Assembly (NCBI RefSeq): GCF_017744015.1
Contig: NZ_JAGHRA010000011.1
Span: 62,001 to 126,000, forward strand
Reading direction: 5' to 3'
Origin: Paracoccus sp. R12_2
GTDB lineage: Bacteria; Pseudomonadota; Alphaproteobacteria; Rhodobacterales; Rhodobacteraceae
Length of the DNA stretch: 64,000 bases
The notes beneath the pieces were generated by a model. It saw only the letters and a list, made by a program, of their open reading frames with translations. It was not told the origin of the DNA and made no database searches. The position numbers and the translations under genes were made by a program. Position 1 is the first letter of the stretch, and each line of letters opens with the position of its first letter. Shown piece after piece: positions 25,770-34,235 of the stretch.

Positions 25770-25845
25770 TGGTGCCGGTTGCAGGAATCGAACCCGCGAC
25801 CTTCTGATTACAAATCAGCTGCTCTACCTGCTGAGCTAAACCGGC
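25770..25845 (-). tRNA. tRNA-Thr (anticodon TGT)
   Basis: On the minus strand a complete cloverleaf: acceptor GCCGGTT pairing with AACCGGC, D-arm with GCTCAG and GTAGAGC, anticodon loop TTTGTAA giving TGT (reads ACA/ACG), a T-arm with GGTTCGATTCC and an encoded 3' CCA at 25770-25772. It lies 10 bases downstream of the ABC permease stop. Its 3' end faces the integrase remnant. Confidence 0.96.
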
Positions 25846-25855
25846 AATGACGGGG

Positions 25856-27586
25856 CTAGCCCGCCTGCCCGATTGCGATACCGCGACCGGCGGGCTTACG
25901 CAACCCAAGCTTGGCACGTGCCAGCAGGACGACCGCAAGAATTCCGACCCCCATCACCAGCAGCGCGGCCGGTGCCGCGTTGCCAAGATCTTCAAGGCTG
26001 GCCTTTTCATGGACCCGGGTTGCCAGGGTTTCGTAATTGAAGGGTCGCAAAAGCAGCGTCGCGGGCAGTTCCTTGCAGCAGTCGACGAAGACCAGCAGCA
26101 AGGCCGACCCGACCGATCCCTTCATCAACGGCAGGAACACGTCGCGCAGCACCGCGGAATTGTCGCGCCCCAGCGACCGTGCAGCCATCGGCAGCGACGG
26201 CGGCACGCGGGTAAAGGCACCGTCCACCGCGCCCTGCGCGATCGCGAAAAAGCGCACCAGATAGGCAAAGACGATCGCGGTGCCGCTGCCGGTCAGGATC
26301 AGGCCGGGATCGGTTCCGGTCAGCGCCAGCCAGCCATCGGCGACGCGATGATCCAGCGCCGCCAGCGGGATCAGGATCCCGACCGCCAGCACGGCGCCAG
26401 GTGCCGCATATCCCACCGTCGTGACGGGCAGCAGCAGCCGCGGCAAGGCGCGGCCCGACAGCCTCACGCCATAAACCATGACCAGGGCCAGGAATACCGT
26501 CAGGATCGATGCCGTCCCGCCAAGGCTGATCGTGTGCCACGCCGCCAGCCCCAGGCCCGGCGTCACCCACCCCTGGGGATAGGCCAGCGCATAGCTGAGG
26601 ATCACCCCGACCGGCAGAACGAAACCCAGCGCGAAGGGCAACGCGCAGGCCAGCCCCGCAGCGACTGCGGCAAAGCCGGTCAGACGCTGCCGGATGATCG
26701 GCCTGGGCTGGCGGGCGCTTTGGTGATAGCGCGCGTTTCTGCGCCCGAACCGTTCCCACAATGCAAGCACGATCACGACGATCAGGATGACGCACGCGAT
26801 CTGGGCCGCACCGCCCGCATTGCGCCGCTCGAGCCAGGTTGTGAAGATCCCGGTGTTCAGGGTCTGCACGCCGAAATAGCTGACCACCCCGTAATCCGCG
26901 ACGGCCTCCATCATTGCGATGGCCGATCCGGCGACGATGGCCGGGCGTGCCAGCGGCAGACCGACGCGCCGGAACAGCCCCCACGGCCCGGTTCCCAGCG
27001 CCCGTGCGACCTCGTAGGCGCTGCCCGATTGTTCCTGCAGCGCGGCCCGCGTCAGCAGATACACATAGGGATACAGCGCGGCGGCAAGGACCAGGATCGC
27101 CGCCTCTATCGATCGGATATGCGGAAACCAGTAATCGCGGGCGCTGGTCCAGCCGAACCAGCCGCGCAGCGCGGTCTGCACCGGTCCGCTGTAGTCCAGG
27201 AAATCGGCCAGCGCATAGGCACCGATATAGGCCGGAACCGCCAGCGGCAGCAGCAAAAGCCATTCCAGCGCGCGGCGCCCCCGAAATTCATACATGCCGA
27301 CCAGCCATGCCGATCCGGCCCCCATCGCTGCCGCCAGCGCGCCGGTCCCCGCCGTCAGGATCACCGTGTTCAGCATGTAACGCGGCATCACCGTCGCCAG
27401 CAGATGCGGCCAGATATTCTCGGCCGGGGTCAGCGCCATCCATGCCACCGCGGCAACCGGCATCAGCACCAGCGCCGCGATCACGACGGCGGCGACCGAC
27501 CAGCCGCGCCCGCCGCCCTGCCGAAGCGCATGATCGTGTTTGCGTCGCCGGTCGGGGCGCTGGAGTGCAGGGGCAGGGTCGCTCAT
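25856..27586 (-). CDS. Fe3+-type ABC transporter permease (FbpB/SfuB-like)
   Basis: 576-residue inner-membrane permease with about 12 helices in two homologous halves, each with an EAA-like loop (EVARALGTGPWGLFRRVGLPLARPA in the first, MAARSLGRDNSAVLRDVFLPLMK in the second). The fused two-domain form is typical of ferric-iron importers. The binding protein and ATPase genes are not adjacent, so they lie elsewhere. The start at 27586 is chosen because the upstream extension lacks a hydrophobic pattern. It is divergent from the gene at 27667 and followed directly by tRNA-Thr. Confidence 0.87.
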   Translation of the reverse strand: MSDPAPALQRPDRRRKHDHALRQGGGRGWSVAAVVIAALVLMPVAAVAWMALTPAENIWPHLLATVMPRYMLNTVILTAGTGALAAAMGAGSAWLVGMYEFRGRRALEWLLLLPLAVPAYIGAYALADFLDYSGPVQTALRGWFGWTSARDYWFPHIRSIEAAILVLAAALYPYVYLLTRAALQEQSGSAYEVARALGTGPWGLFRRVGLPLARPAIVAGSAIAMMEAVADYGVVSYFGVQTLNTGIFTTWLERRNAGGAAQIACVILIVVIVLALWERFGRRNARYHQSARQPRPIIRQRLTGFAAVAAGLACALPFALGFVLPVGVILSYALAYPQGWVTPGLGLAAWHTISLGGTASILTVFLALVMVYGVRLSGRALPRLLLPVTTVGYAAPGAVLAVGILIPLAALDHRVADGWLALTGTDPGLILTGSGTAIVFAYLVRFFAIAQGAVDGAFTRVPPSLPMAARSLGRDNSAVLRDVFLPLMKGSVGSALLLVFVDCCKELPATLLLRPFNYETLATRVHEKASLEDLGNAAPAALLVMGVGILAVVLLARAKLGLRKPAGRGIAIGQAG

Positions 27587-27666
27587 ATCTTTGGCGATAC
27601 TGCAAAGCGGTTTGACTGTCCACGAATGCTGGCTAGTCTGCGCGCGCGACACCAACGGGACAGAAC

Positions 27667-28563
27667 ATGACGAATGACGGGACGGCGCGCATGCAGATGG
27701 TATTCCACCTTGGCGTGCACGGCACGGACGGGGACCGGCTGCTGAAGACGCTGCTGAACAATCGCGACTGGCTGCTGCGGAACGAGACCGAGGTCGTTTC
27801 GCCCGCCCGCCACCGCGGCCTGCTGGAAGAGGCGATGATGGCCTTGAACGGCGCTGCGGCCACGCCCGAGATGCAGCAGATCATGCTGGATGCGATGCTG
27901 GAGACCGAGGCACCGCAGCGAGTCGTGATGTCATCGCCGACATTGCTGGGGACGCCCGCCCGCGCCGTTGCGCGCGAAGGGCTGTATCCACAGATCGGAT
28001 CCCGTGCGGCGGCGCTGGCCGGGCTGTTCGCGGATGCGCATGCGGAATTCTTTGTCGCGATCCGCAACCCGGCCGTCCTGCTGTCGAAACTGACGCATCT
28101 GAACAGCGGCGGTTACGCGGCGATGATGCAAGGGGCCGACCCGCGCAACCTGCGCTGGCGCGACACGATCCAGCGGCTGGTCAGATCCGCGCAGGGACGA
28201 CGGGTGGTGATCTGGTGTCACGAGGACGTGCCGCTGATCTGGCCCGAACTTGTGCGCCTGATCGGTGACATCCCACCCGAAGCGCCGCTGTCAGGCGCGC
28301 TTCTGTATATGCAGGAACTGCTTGGCGAAGCAGGGATGGCGCGGCTGAACGCCGAACTTGGCGGTCGGGACCAACTGTCGATCACGCAGCGCCGCCAGAT
28401 CCAGACCGCGGTCCTGCAGGAAAAATTGCCGCCCGACGCGATGGACGAAGAAATCAACCTGCCCGGCTGGACCCAGGACCTGGTGGACCAGATCACCCGC
28501 GACTATCACGCCGATGTCGCAGAGATCGCAGTCCTGCCGGGCGTCGAGTTTGTGCTGCCATAG
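27667..28563 (+). CDS. conserved hypothetical protein, possible sulfotransferase-fold
   Basis: 298 residues, no signal or membrane segment. The N-terminus MQMVFHLGVHGTDGDRLLKTLL has the beta-strand plus loop layout of the PAPS-binding start of sulfotransferase-fold proteins (FHLGxHKTGTT), but the Lys and Thr of the binding loop are not conserved. RNPAVLLSKL near residue 137 resembles the R-(D/N)P-x-x-x-x-S motif of the same fold. The rest I do not recognise. It is preceded by an 80-base divergent region shared with the iron permease and followed by a symmetrical hairpin. Confidence 0.6.
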   Translation: MTNDGTARMQMVFHLGVHGTDGDRLLKTLLNNRDWLLRNETEVVSPARHRGLLEEAMMALNGAAATPEMQQIMLDAMLETEAPQRVVMSSPTLLGTPARAVAREGLYPQIGSRAAALAGLFADAHAEFFVAIRNPAVLLSKLTHLNSGGYAAMMQGADPRNLRWRDTIQRLVRSAQGRRVVIWCHEDVPLIWPELVRLIGDIPPEAPLSGALLYMQELLGEAGMARLNAELGGRDQLSITQRRQIQTAVLQEKLPPDAMDEEINLPGWTQDLVDQITRDYHADVAEIAVLPGVEFVLP

Positions 28564-28584
28564 GCCCCTGCCCCGGCGGTCCTT

Positions 28585-28608
28585 GCCGCCGGCGCGGAGA
28601 CCGGCGGC
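28585..28608. terminator. bidirectional hairpin between convergent genes
   Basis: A perfect 8-bp stem GCCGCCGG/CCGGCGGC with an 8-base loop lies 21 bases after the hypothetical gene's stop and 6 bases after the gapR stop on the other strand. There is no T-tract, so it may only assist termination or block read-through. Confidence 0.5.
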
Positions 28609-28614
28609 ATCGGA

Positions 28615-28866
28615 TCATCCCATTCCAAGCGCGGTCTTGTACATCTCTAGGATGGCCTCTTCCTCGGCCACGTCGTCGCGGTCGCGCTTGCGCAGCGCCA
28701 CAATCTTCTTCATCACCTTGGTGTCATAGCCGCGCGCCTTCGCCTCGGCCATGATTTCCTTCTGGCGCTCGGCGACATCCTTTTTTTCGGCCTCCAGCTG
28801 CTCGAACTGTTCGATGAACTGGCGCAATTCGTCGGCGGCGACGCCATAGGCTTGATCGTCCTGCAT
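28615..28866 (-). CDS. gapR: GapR (DUF2312) nucleoid-associated protein
   Basis: 83-residue, highly charged coiled-coil protein. The pattern ELRQFIEQFEQLEAEKKDVA and MAEAKARGYDTKVMKKIVALRKRD is diagnostic of the DUF2312/GapR family, which binds overtwisted AT-rich DNA and helps replication and transcription in Alphaproteobacteria. The start at 28866 matches the family's usual N-terminus and length (about 80-90). Confidence 0.93.
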   Translation of the reverse strand: MQDDQAYGVAADELRQFIEQFEQLEAEKKDVAERQKEIMAEAKARGYDTKVMKKIVALRKRDRDDVAEEEAILEMYKTALGMG

Positions 28867-29015
28867 CGGTCTTTTCTTCCTTCCTGTCCTTGCCGGACCC
28901 TGCCTCGGTCGGTCCGGCCATCGCGCAAGACTGTTAGGCGCTCTTGTTCCGGGGCGCAATCGCCGCTAGGCCATCGGGCGCGGGATCCACGGATCGCAGC
29001 AGACAGGAGCGCGCG

Positions 29016-29243
29016 ATGAATGTATTCGAGATCGTCATCTGGGCCGGTGCGGCGCTGACCCTGGCCGGGCTTGCGGCACTGATCTGGTGCATCCTGACGG
29101 TGGCGCGCGCACGCCGCGCCGGGCTGGACGACCAAGCCCTGAGGGTCAAGATGCGCGGCGTCATCGCCGTCAACATGGGCGCCCTTGCGGCATCGACAAT
29201 CGGCCTGATGCTGGTCGTCGTCGGAATCTTTCTGGGGAAGTGA
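29016..29243 (+). CDS. small two-helix membrane protein
   Basis: 75 residues with helices at about 5-28 and 50-72 joined by a basic loop (RARRAGLDDQALRVKMRG). I do not recognise a named family; the layout is that of conserved Rhodobacteraceae small membrane proteins. The ribosome-binding site AGGAG precedes the ATG. It stands alone between gapR (divergent) and the promoter of the YeeE/YedE genes. Confidence 0.7.
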   Translation: MNVFEIVIWAGAALTLAGLAALIWCILTVARARRAGLDDQALRVKMRGVIAVNMGALAASTIGLMLVVVGIFLGK

Positions 29244-29258
29244 AACGTCGACCCGTTC

Positions 29259-29286
29259 TTGACGCATTCATTTTCAGGAATATATT
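29259..29286 (+). promoter_or_regulatory. sigma-70 promoter of the YeeE/YedE genes
   Basis: TTGACG at 29259-29264 and TATATT at 29281-29286 are separated by 16 bases, close to consensus and unusually AT-rich for this genome. It lies 27 bases upstream of the first transporter gene's start. Confidence 0.7.
29266..29281. promoter_or_regulatory. candidate SqrR/BigR operator (ATTC-N8-GAAT)
   Basis: ATTC at 29266-29269 and GAAT at 29278-29281 with exactly 8 bases between match the site reported for the sulfide-responsive ArsR-type repressor SqrR of Rhodobacter capsulatus. It lies between the -35 and -10 elements, where a bound repressor would block polymerase. Genes downstream are DUF395-type sulfur transporters, frequent members of SqrR/BigR regulons. 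No ArsR-type gene is in the window. Confidence 0.55.
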
Positions 29287-29312
29287 CTAGCCTGGAACAG
29301 ATGGAGCCTTCG

Positions 29313-29738
29313 ATGAACCCTGACTGGATCGCCGGACTGATCGGCGGATTGATGATCGGCTGCGCTGCTGCCGTGTATCTGCTGGGAAACGGCCGGATCA
29401 TGGGGGCCAGCGGGCTTCTGGGCGGACTGGTGGACGGCACGGGGCGCAGCAACATGGTTGAACGCGCGGTCTTCATCGCCGCGCTGATCCTTGCCCCCGC
29501 GCTGCTGGTGATGATCGGCGCGGCCGAGCGTTCGGCGCCCATCGCTGGCAGCGGCGTCCTGGTGCTTGCCGGGCTTCTGGTCGGGTTCGGAACGCGGCTT
29601 GGGAACGGTTGCACGTCGGGGCATGGCGTCTGCGGCATCTCGCGTTTTTCGCGCCGGGGCATCGTGGCCACGCTGGTCTATCTGTTCACCGGTGGTGTTG
29701 CCGTGATCGTTGCGCGGGCGCTGGGGTGGACGGCATGA
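29313..29738 (+). CDS. YeeE/YedE-family (DUF395) transporter, first half
   Basis: 141-residue membrane protein with four helices. GNGCTSGHGVCGISRFSRRG is the Cys-containing family signature seen in YeeE/TsuA-type thiosulfate or polysulfide transporters. The full-length transporter is split here into two proteins, this one and the next, whose start overlaps this stop (ATGA). The start at 29313 has GGAG six bases upstream; 29301 is an alternative. Expected role: import of a sulfur species, induced by reactive sulfur. Confidence 0.88.
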   Translation: MNPDWIAGLIGGLMIGCAAAVYLLGNGRIMGASGLLGGLVDGTGRSNMVERAVFIAALILAPALLVMIGAAERSAPIAGSGVLVLAGLLVGFGTRLGNGCTSGHGVCGISRFSRRGIVATLVYLFTGGVAVIVARALGWTA

Positions 29739-30151
29739 TGCGGCTTGTCATCGCGGCGCTTGCGGGCGCGCTGTTCGGGACGGGCCTGCTGGTCTCGGGC
29801 ATGACCGACCCGGCAAAGGTGCAGGGCTGGCTTGATGTGTTCGGAACCTGGGATCCGACGCTTGGATTCGTGCTGACCGGTGCGATCCTGCCGATGCTGG
29901 TCGCCTGGCGTGTCGCCGCGCGGCGCCGCACCGCCCTGACGGGCACGGAACTGCCGCCACCGCCACCGCAGAAGATCGACGGGCGGCTGATCGCCGGGGC
30001 GGCGCTGTTCGGCCTGGGTTGGGGCCTCTCTGGCCTGTGTCCCGGACCCGCAATGGCCTCGCTTGGCTTCGGCGGCGTGCCGTTCCTGATCTTCTTCGCG
30101 GCGATGGTGGCGGGAATGCTGCTGTTCTCGGCCTGGAACCGCCGTGCATGA
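29735..30151 (+). CDS. YeeE/YedE-family transporter, second half (DUF6691)
   Basis: 138-residue partner of the preceding protein, with about four helices. [19 protein letters not shown] is the second Cys signature of the family (GxCPGPA). A proline-rich cytoplasmic loop (ELPPPPPQK) lies in the middle. The start overlaps the first half's stop and its own stop overlaps dtd (ATGA), so three genes are translationally linked although dtd is unrelated in function. Confidence 0.87.
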   Translation: MMRLVIAALAGALFGTGLLVSGMTDPAKVQGWLDVFGTWDPTLGFVLTGAILPMLVAWRVAARRRTALTGTELPPPPPQKIDGRLIAGAALFGLGWGLSGLCPGPAMASLGFGGVPFLIFFAAMVAGMLLFSAWNRRA

Positions 30152-30597
30152 GGGCGCTGATCCAACGTGTGACTGACGCTTCGGTCGAGGTCGAGGGCCG
30201 GATCGTGGGTCAGACGGGACCGGGGCTTCTGGTGCTGGTCTGCGCGATGCGGGGCGATCAGGACGAAACCGCCGACAAGCTGGCTGCGCGGATCGCAAAG
30301 CTGAGGATCTTTCAGGACGAGGCGGGAAAGATGAACCGTTCGGTCCTGGATATCGGCGGCGGCGCGCTGGTGGTCAGCCAGTTCACGCTGGCGGCGGATA
30401 CGCGCACCGGCAACCGTCCCGGATTTTCCGCCGCCGCCGCACCCGAGGACGGGCGGCGGCTGTATGAATATTTCGCGGCCAGCCTGCGTGGCCACGGAAT
30501 CCCGGTCGAAACCGGCATCTTCGGCGCCGACATGAAGGTGCGGCTTCTGAACGACGGCCCGGTCACGATCTGGCTGGACAGCGCAGACCGCGCTTGA
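30148..30597 (+). CDS. dtd: D-aminoacyl-tRNA deacylase
   Basis: 149 residues, full length. It hydrolyses D-amino acids from mischarged tRNA (and Gly from tRNA-Ala), a proofreading step in translation. Family motifs are SQFTLAAD at 77-84 and NDGPVT at 135-140, which form the active site across the dimer. The start overlaps the upstream transporter stop (ATGA). It is the last gene of the transcript that begins at the sulfur-transporter promoter, unless an internal promoter exists. Confidence 0.95.
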   Translation: MRALIQRVTDASVEVEGRIVGQTGPGLLVLVCAMRGDQDETADKLAARIAKLRIFQDEAGKMNRSVLDIGGGALVVSQFTLAADTRTGNRPGFSAAAAPEDGRRLYEYFAASLRGHGIPVETGIFGADMKVRLLNDGPVTIWLDSADRA

Positions 30598-30821
30598 CTT
30601 GTCCGGCCCGAACCTCCATCTGTCCCACGTCGCAACCCGCTGCCGCGTGAGCAGCCGCGAGGAATCGCCAGGGCCGCGGCACATCATCCAGTTTCCCACT
30701 CACGCGGGGAGGCTTGCAGGCACTCTCGTATTTCGCCTGCACCCCTGCTGATCGCCGCGCGATGATGCGCGGCCCCTGCCCTTGCGCCCGATACGAGGGG
30801 TGTCGGGGATGAAAGTCCTTT
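30598..30821 (+). promoter_or_regulatory. structured leader and promoter region of rhlE
   Basis: 224 bases without a gene. Near the helicase start there are three inverted repeats: GCAGGC/GCCTGC at 30716-30740, CCGCGC-GATGAT-GCGCGG at 30755-30772 and a CCCC/GGGG pairing just after. Their closeness to the start suggests a folded mRNA leader. I see no clear promoter; a TTGACT at 30594-30599 lacks a good -10. Confidence 0.4.
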
Positions 30822-32192
30822 ATGGAAAACCAGAATAATCGTCGCCGCCCCTCGCGTGGCGGCAAATCCCGCCCCGGTCATGCCTACCCTGCCCCGAACG
30901 AGGGGCGCCGCGCCCCCGCCCGCGACCCGCTGCCCACCGGCCCCTTCGCCGATATGGGCATCGACCCGCGAATCAATGCCAATATCGCCGCGATGGGGCT
31001 GAACAAGCCCACGCCGATCCAGGACCAGGCGATTCCGGCCGTGGTCGGCGGACGCGACGTGCTGGGCCTTGCTCAGACCGGCACCGGCAAGACCGCCGCG
31101 TTCGGCCTGCCGATGCTGACCCGGCTGATCAAGTTCGGCAAGAAGCCCGACCCCAAGACATGCCGGGCGCTGATCCTGGCCCCGACGCGCGAACTGGCGA
31201 CCCAGATCGCCACCAATATCGACGCCTATGCCGAAGGCACGCCGATCCGGTCATTCCGCGTCGTCGGCGGTGCCTCGATCAACGTCCAGACCGAGCGGAT
31301 GTCGCGCGGCGTGGACGTGCTGATCGCGACGCCGGGCCGACTGATGGACCTGATCGAACGCCGCGCGATCGACCTGTCGGCCACCACCTATCTGGTGCTG
31401 GACGAGGCCGACCAGATGCTGGACATCGGCTTCATCCACACACTGCGCAAGATCGCGCGGATGCTGCCCAAGGAACGTCAGACGCTGATGTTCTCGGCCA
31501 CCATGCCGAAGCTGATGTCGGAACTGTCGGACACCTATCTGACCGATCCGGTCAAGGTTGCCGTCAACCCGCCGGGCAAGGCCGCCGACAAGATCGACCA
31601 AGGCGTGCATTTCGTGTCGCAGGGCGACAAGGCGACCCTGCTGGCCGAATATCTTGCCAAGCATCCCGGCGAATTGTCGATGGTCTTCGGCCGCACCAAG
31701 CATGGCTGCGAGAAACTGTCCAAACTGCTGGACAAATGGGGCTTTTCGGTCGCCGCGATCCACGGCAACAAAAGCCAGGGTCAGCGCGAACGGGCGCTGC
31801 AGGCCTTCCGCAAGGGCGACACGCAGGTGCTGGTGGCGACCGATGTCGCGGCGCGCGGGCTGGACATTCCCGAGGTCGCGCATGTCTATAACTACGACCT
31901 GCCGAATGTCGCGGAAAACTATGTCCACCGTATCGGCCGCACCGCGCGCGCCGGACGTGATGGCCGCGCCGTCGCTTTCTGCGCCCCGGCCGAACTTGGC
32001 GAACTGCGCGCCATCGAGAGGGCGATGAAATCGTCGATCACGGTCATCGGCGGCGAGGTTCCGGCGGCAACGGCACCTGCGGGTCGCGGCGGTGCACCTC
32101 GCGGTCGCGGCAAGCCGATGGATGGCGGGGGCAACAAACGGCCAGCGCGCCGCCCCTCGCGCCAGCCGCGCAGCCGTCAGGCCAAAGCCTGA
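30822..32192 (+). CDS. rhlE: DEAD-box RNA helicase, RhlE type
   Basis: 456 residues. Q-motif GLNKPTPIQDQAIP, motif I AQTGTGKT at 84-91, motif Ia PTRELA, motif II DEAD at 194-197, motif III SAT, and motif VI HRIGRTARAG. N-terminal (about 35 residues) and C-terminal (about 50 residues) extensions are Arg/Gly-rich and likely bind RNA. It remodels RNA in ribosome assembly or mRNA decay, often under cold stress. A perfect hairpin terminator follows the stop. Confidence 0.94.
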   Translation: MENQNNRRRPSRGGKSRPGHAYPAPNEGRRAPARDPLPTGPFADMGIDPRINANIAAMGLNKPTPIQDQAIPAVVGGRDVLGLAQTGTGKTAAFGLPMLTRLIKFGKKPDPKTCRALILAPTRELATQIATNIDAYAEGTPIRSFRVVGGASINVQTERMSRGVDVLIATPGRLMDLIERRAIDLSATTYLVLDEADQMLDIGFIHTLRKIARMLPKERQTLMFSATMPKLMSELSDTYLTDPVKVAVNPPGKAADKIDQGVHFVSQGDKATLLAEYLAKHPGELSMVFGRTKHGCEKLSKLLDKWGFSVAAIHGNKSQGQRERALQAFRKGDTQVLVATDVAARGLDIPEVAHVYNYDLPNVAENYVHRIGRTARAGRDGRAVAFCAPAELGELRAIERAMKSSITVIGGEVPAATAPAGRGGAPRGRGKPMDGGGNKRPARRPSRQPRSRQAKA

Positions 32193-32204
32193 TCCAACCA
32201 AAGG

Positions 32205-32240
32205 AAAGGGCCGCAGGATATTGATCCTGCGGCCCTTTTT
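32205..32240. terminator. strong bidirectional rho-independent terminator
   Basis: A perfect 15-bp stem (AAAGGGCCGCAGGAT/ATCCTGCGGCCCTTT) with a 4-base loop, followed by a T-run on the plus strand and preceded by an A-run that serves the minus strand. It separates convergent rhlE and the MFS gene. Confidence 0.93.
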
Positions 32241-32241
32241 C

Positions 32242-33435
32242 TTATGCCGCCCGCAGTCGCAGCCGCGGCAGCGACAGTGCCGCCGACACCCAGGCAAGCC
32301 CCGCGCACAGCGCGATCGCCGGGACCATGGTCGCGGCCGAATTGTCCATGAACGGCCCTGTCACGACGATCATCGCGCCGCCGGTCAGCATCTGGATCGT
32401 GCCGCCAAGCGACGACGCCATGCCTGCGATGTCGGGATGCGGATCCAGCGACATGACCATCGCGGTCGGTATGACCAGCCCCAGACAGGCATTGGCGACG
32501 AACAGCCCCGCGACCACCACCGGCAACGCATCGGCGCCTGACCAGACCACCCCGGTCAGCAGCAGCGTCAGCGCCGCAAAGCCGGTGATCGCCAGGGCGA
32601 TGACCCGTTCCATCCCGAAGCGCGCGGCCATCGGCCCTGCGAACTGCGAGGCGGTGAAGAAGCCGATCGCATTGATCGCAAACGCGATCGAGAAGCCGGT
32701 CGGGCTTAGCCCGTATTGCCGCGTATAGACGAAGCTGGCCGTGGACAGGAACACGAAGAAACTGGCCATGCCAAAGCCGCCGATCATGGTCAGCCCCATG
32801 AAACGGCGGTCGCCCAGAAGCCTTTTCGCCCCCGACAGCATCGGCGCAAGACGGACCGGGCGACGGTTTTCGGCGGGCAGGGTTTCCGGCAGGACGAACA
32901 GGATCAGGCACAGGCTCAGCAGCGCGGCGGCGGCCAGAACGCCGAAGATCTCGCGCCAGCCGCCCCATGCCATGACCAGCGACCCGGTCAGCGGGGCCAG
33001 CATCGGTGAAATCGAGATGACGATCATGATCGCCGCCATCATCTTCGCGGCGGCCGGTCCGGTCGCCAGATCGCGGATCACCGCCCGCGGCACCACCATC
33101 AGCGTCGCCGAGCCCAGCCCCTGCACAGCCCGCGCGGCGATCAGCCAGCCGATCGACGGCGCCAGTGCCGCGGCGACGGTCGCCACCAGAAAGATCACCA
33201 CACCGATCACCAGCGGCCGCTTGCGCCCGACCGCATCGGCCATCGGACCATAGATCATCTGGGCAATCCCGAAGGTCACGAAATAGGCCGTCAGGGTCAG
33301 CGCGGCGCCGGTCTCGGTCGTGTCCAGATCGCGCGCGACCTGAGGCAAAGCGGGCAAATACATGTCGACCGCGAACGGACCGACGGCGGCAAGAAGCCCC
33401 AGGATCAGGGCCATGCGAAACAACGGGTCACGCAT
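32242..33435 (-). CDS. Bcr/CflA-family MFS drug transporter
   Basis: 397 residues with 12 predicted helices. The family pattern is visible: VDMYLPALPQVARDLDTTE in the first loop and QMIYGPMADAVGRKRPL with the conserved D-x-x-GRRP loop between helices 2 and 3. Such proton-driven exporters remove bicyclomycin, sulfonamides or peptides. The start at 33435 begins just before the first helix; the upstream extension of the frame is not hydrophobic. It is divergent from tdk across 163 bases in which I see no clear operator. Confidence 0.88.
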   Translation of the reverse strand: MRDPLFRMALILGLLAAVGPFAVDMYLPALPQVARDLDTTETGAALTLTAYFVTFGIAQMIYGPMADAVGRKRPLVIGVVIFLVATVAAALAPSIGWLIAARAVQGLGSATLMVVPRAVIRDLATGPAAAKMMAAIMIVISISPMLAPLTGSLVMAWGGWREIFGVLAAAALLSLCLILFVLPETLPAENRRPVRLAPMLSGAKRLLGDRRFMGLTMIGGFGMASFFVFLSTASFVYTRQYGLSPTGFSIAFAINAIGFFTASQFAGPMAARFGMERVIALAITGFAALTLLLTGVVWSGADALPVVVAGLFVANACLGLVIPTAMVMSLDPHPDIAGMASSLGGTIQMLTGGAMIVVTGPFMDNSAATMVPAIALCAGLAWVSAALSLPRLRLRAA

Positions 33436-33598
33436 CGTAAAAAAACCTGCTTTGAAGTCATGGAAAAGGCGGCGCAGAATCGCGCCAGGGGGAATATCGC
33501 CGCCGCCGTGCATGGAATATGCCAGAAACGGCCGGCGGCCGCAAACCGATCTGGCAGCATCTTGCCGCCGAAGGAACGCGCGGCTATCTGCTGCCGCC

Positions 33599-34171
33599 AT
33601 GGCGAAGCTGTATTTCCACTATTCGACGATGAATGCGGGCAAAAGCACCCTGCTTCTGCAAGCGTCCTACAATTATCGCGAACGCGGCATGGGCACGCTT
33701 CTGCTGACCGCGGCGCTGGACAGCCGCGCGGGCCAGGGCCGGATCGCCAGCCGCATCGGCATCGCGGATGACGCTCTGACCTTCAGCGCCGAAAGCGACA
33801 TGTTCACCCTGGTCAGCCAGCACCGCGCGGGTTGCGACTGCGTCTTCATCGACGAGGCGCAGTTCCTGTCCAGGGACCAGGTCTGGCAGCTGGCCCGGAT
33901 CGCAGACGACCTGAACATTCCCGTCATGTGCTATGGGCTGCGGGTCGATTTCCGGGGCGAGCTGTTTCCCGGCTCGGCCGCGCTGCTGGCGCTTGCCGAC
34001 GACCTGCGCGAGGTTCGCACGATCTGTCATTGCGGCAGAAAGGCCACCATGGTCATTCGCCGCGACGAATCCGGCCACCCGATCACCGAGGGCGCCCAGG
34101 TCCAGGTCGGCGGCAACGAAGTCTATGTCTCGTTGTGCCGCCGCCACTGGCGCGAGGCCACCGGCGGCTGA
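33599..34171 (+). CDS. tdk: thymidine kinase
   Basis: 190 residues, type II thymidine kinase. The ATP P-loop STMNAGKS is at residues 9-16 and the Walker B-like DEAQF near 87-91. Zinc-binding cysteines are in CHCGRK and SLCRRH near the C-terminus. It salvages thymidine to dTMP in the cytoplasm. The usual G-P at the start of the P-loop is replaced by S-T, as in many bacterial forms. It is followed after 64 bases by a DUF2270 gene. Confidence 0.94.
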   Translation: MAKLYFHYSTMNAGKSTLLLQASYNYRERGMGTLLLTAALDSRAGQGRIASRIGIADDALTFSAESDMFTLVSQHRAGCDCVFIDEAQFLSRDQVWQLARIADDLNIPVMCYGLRVDFRGELFPGSAALLALADDLREVRTICHCGRKATMVIRRDESGHPITEGAQVQVGGNEVYVSLCRRHWREATGG

Positions 34172-34235
34172 AGCCCGCGCGGCCCTTGCCGAAACTCATC
34201 CCCCCTGCCAATCTGAGACGAAGGGAGAGGGGCAC

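Noticed and set aside
25847..27670. 607-codon plus-strand frame opposite the iron permease
   Set aside because: The minus-strand permease has clear membrane helices and family motifs; this frame has none.
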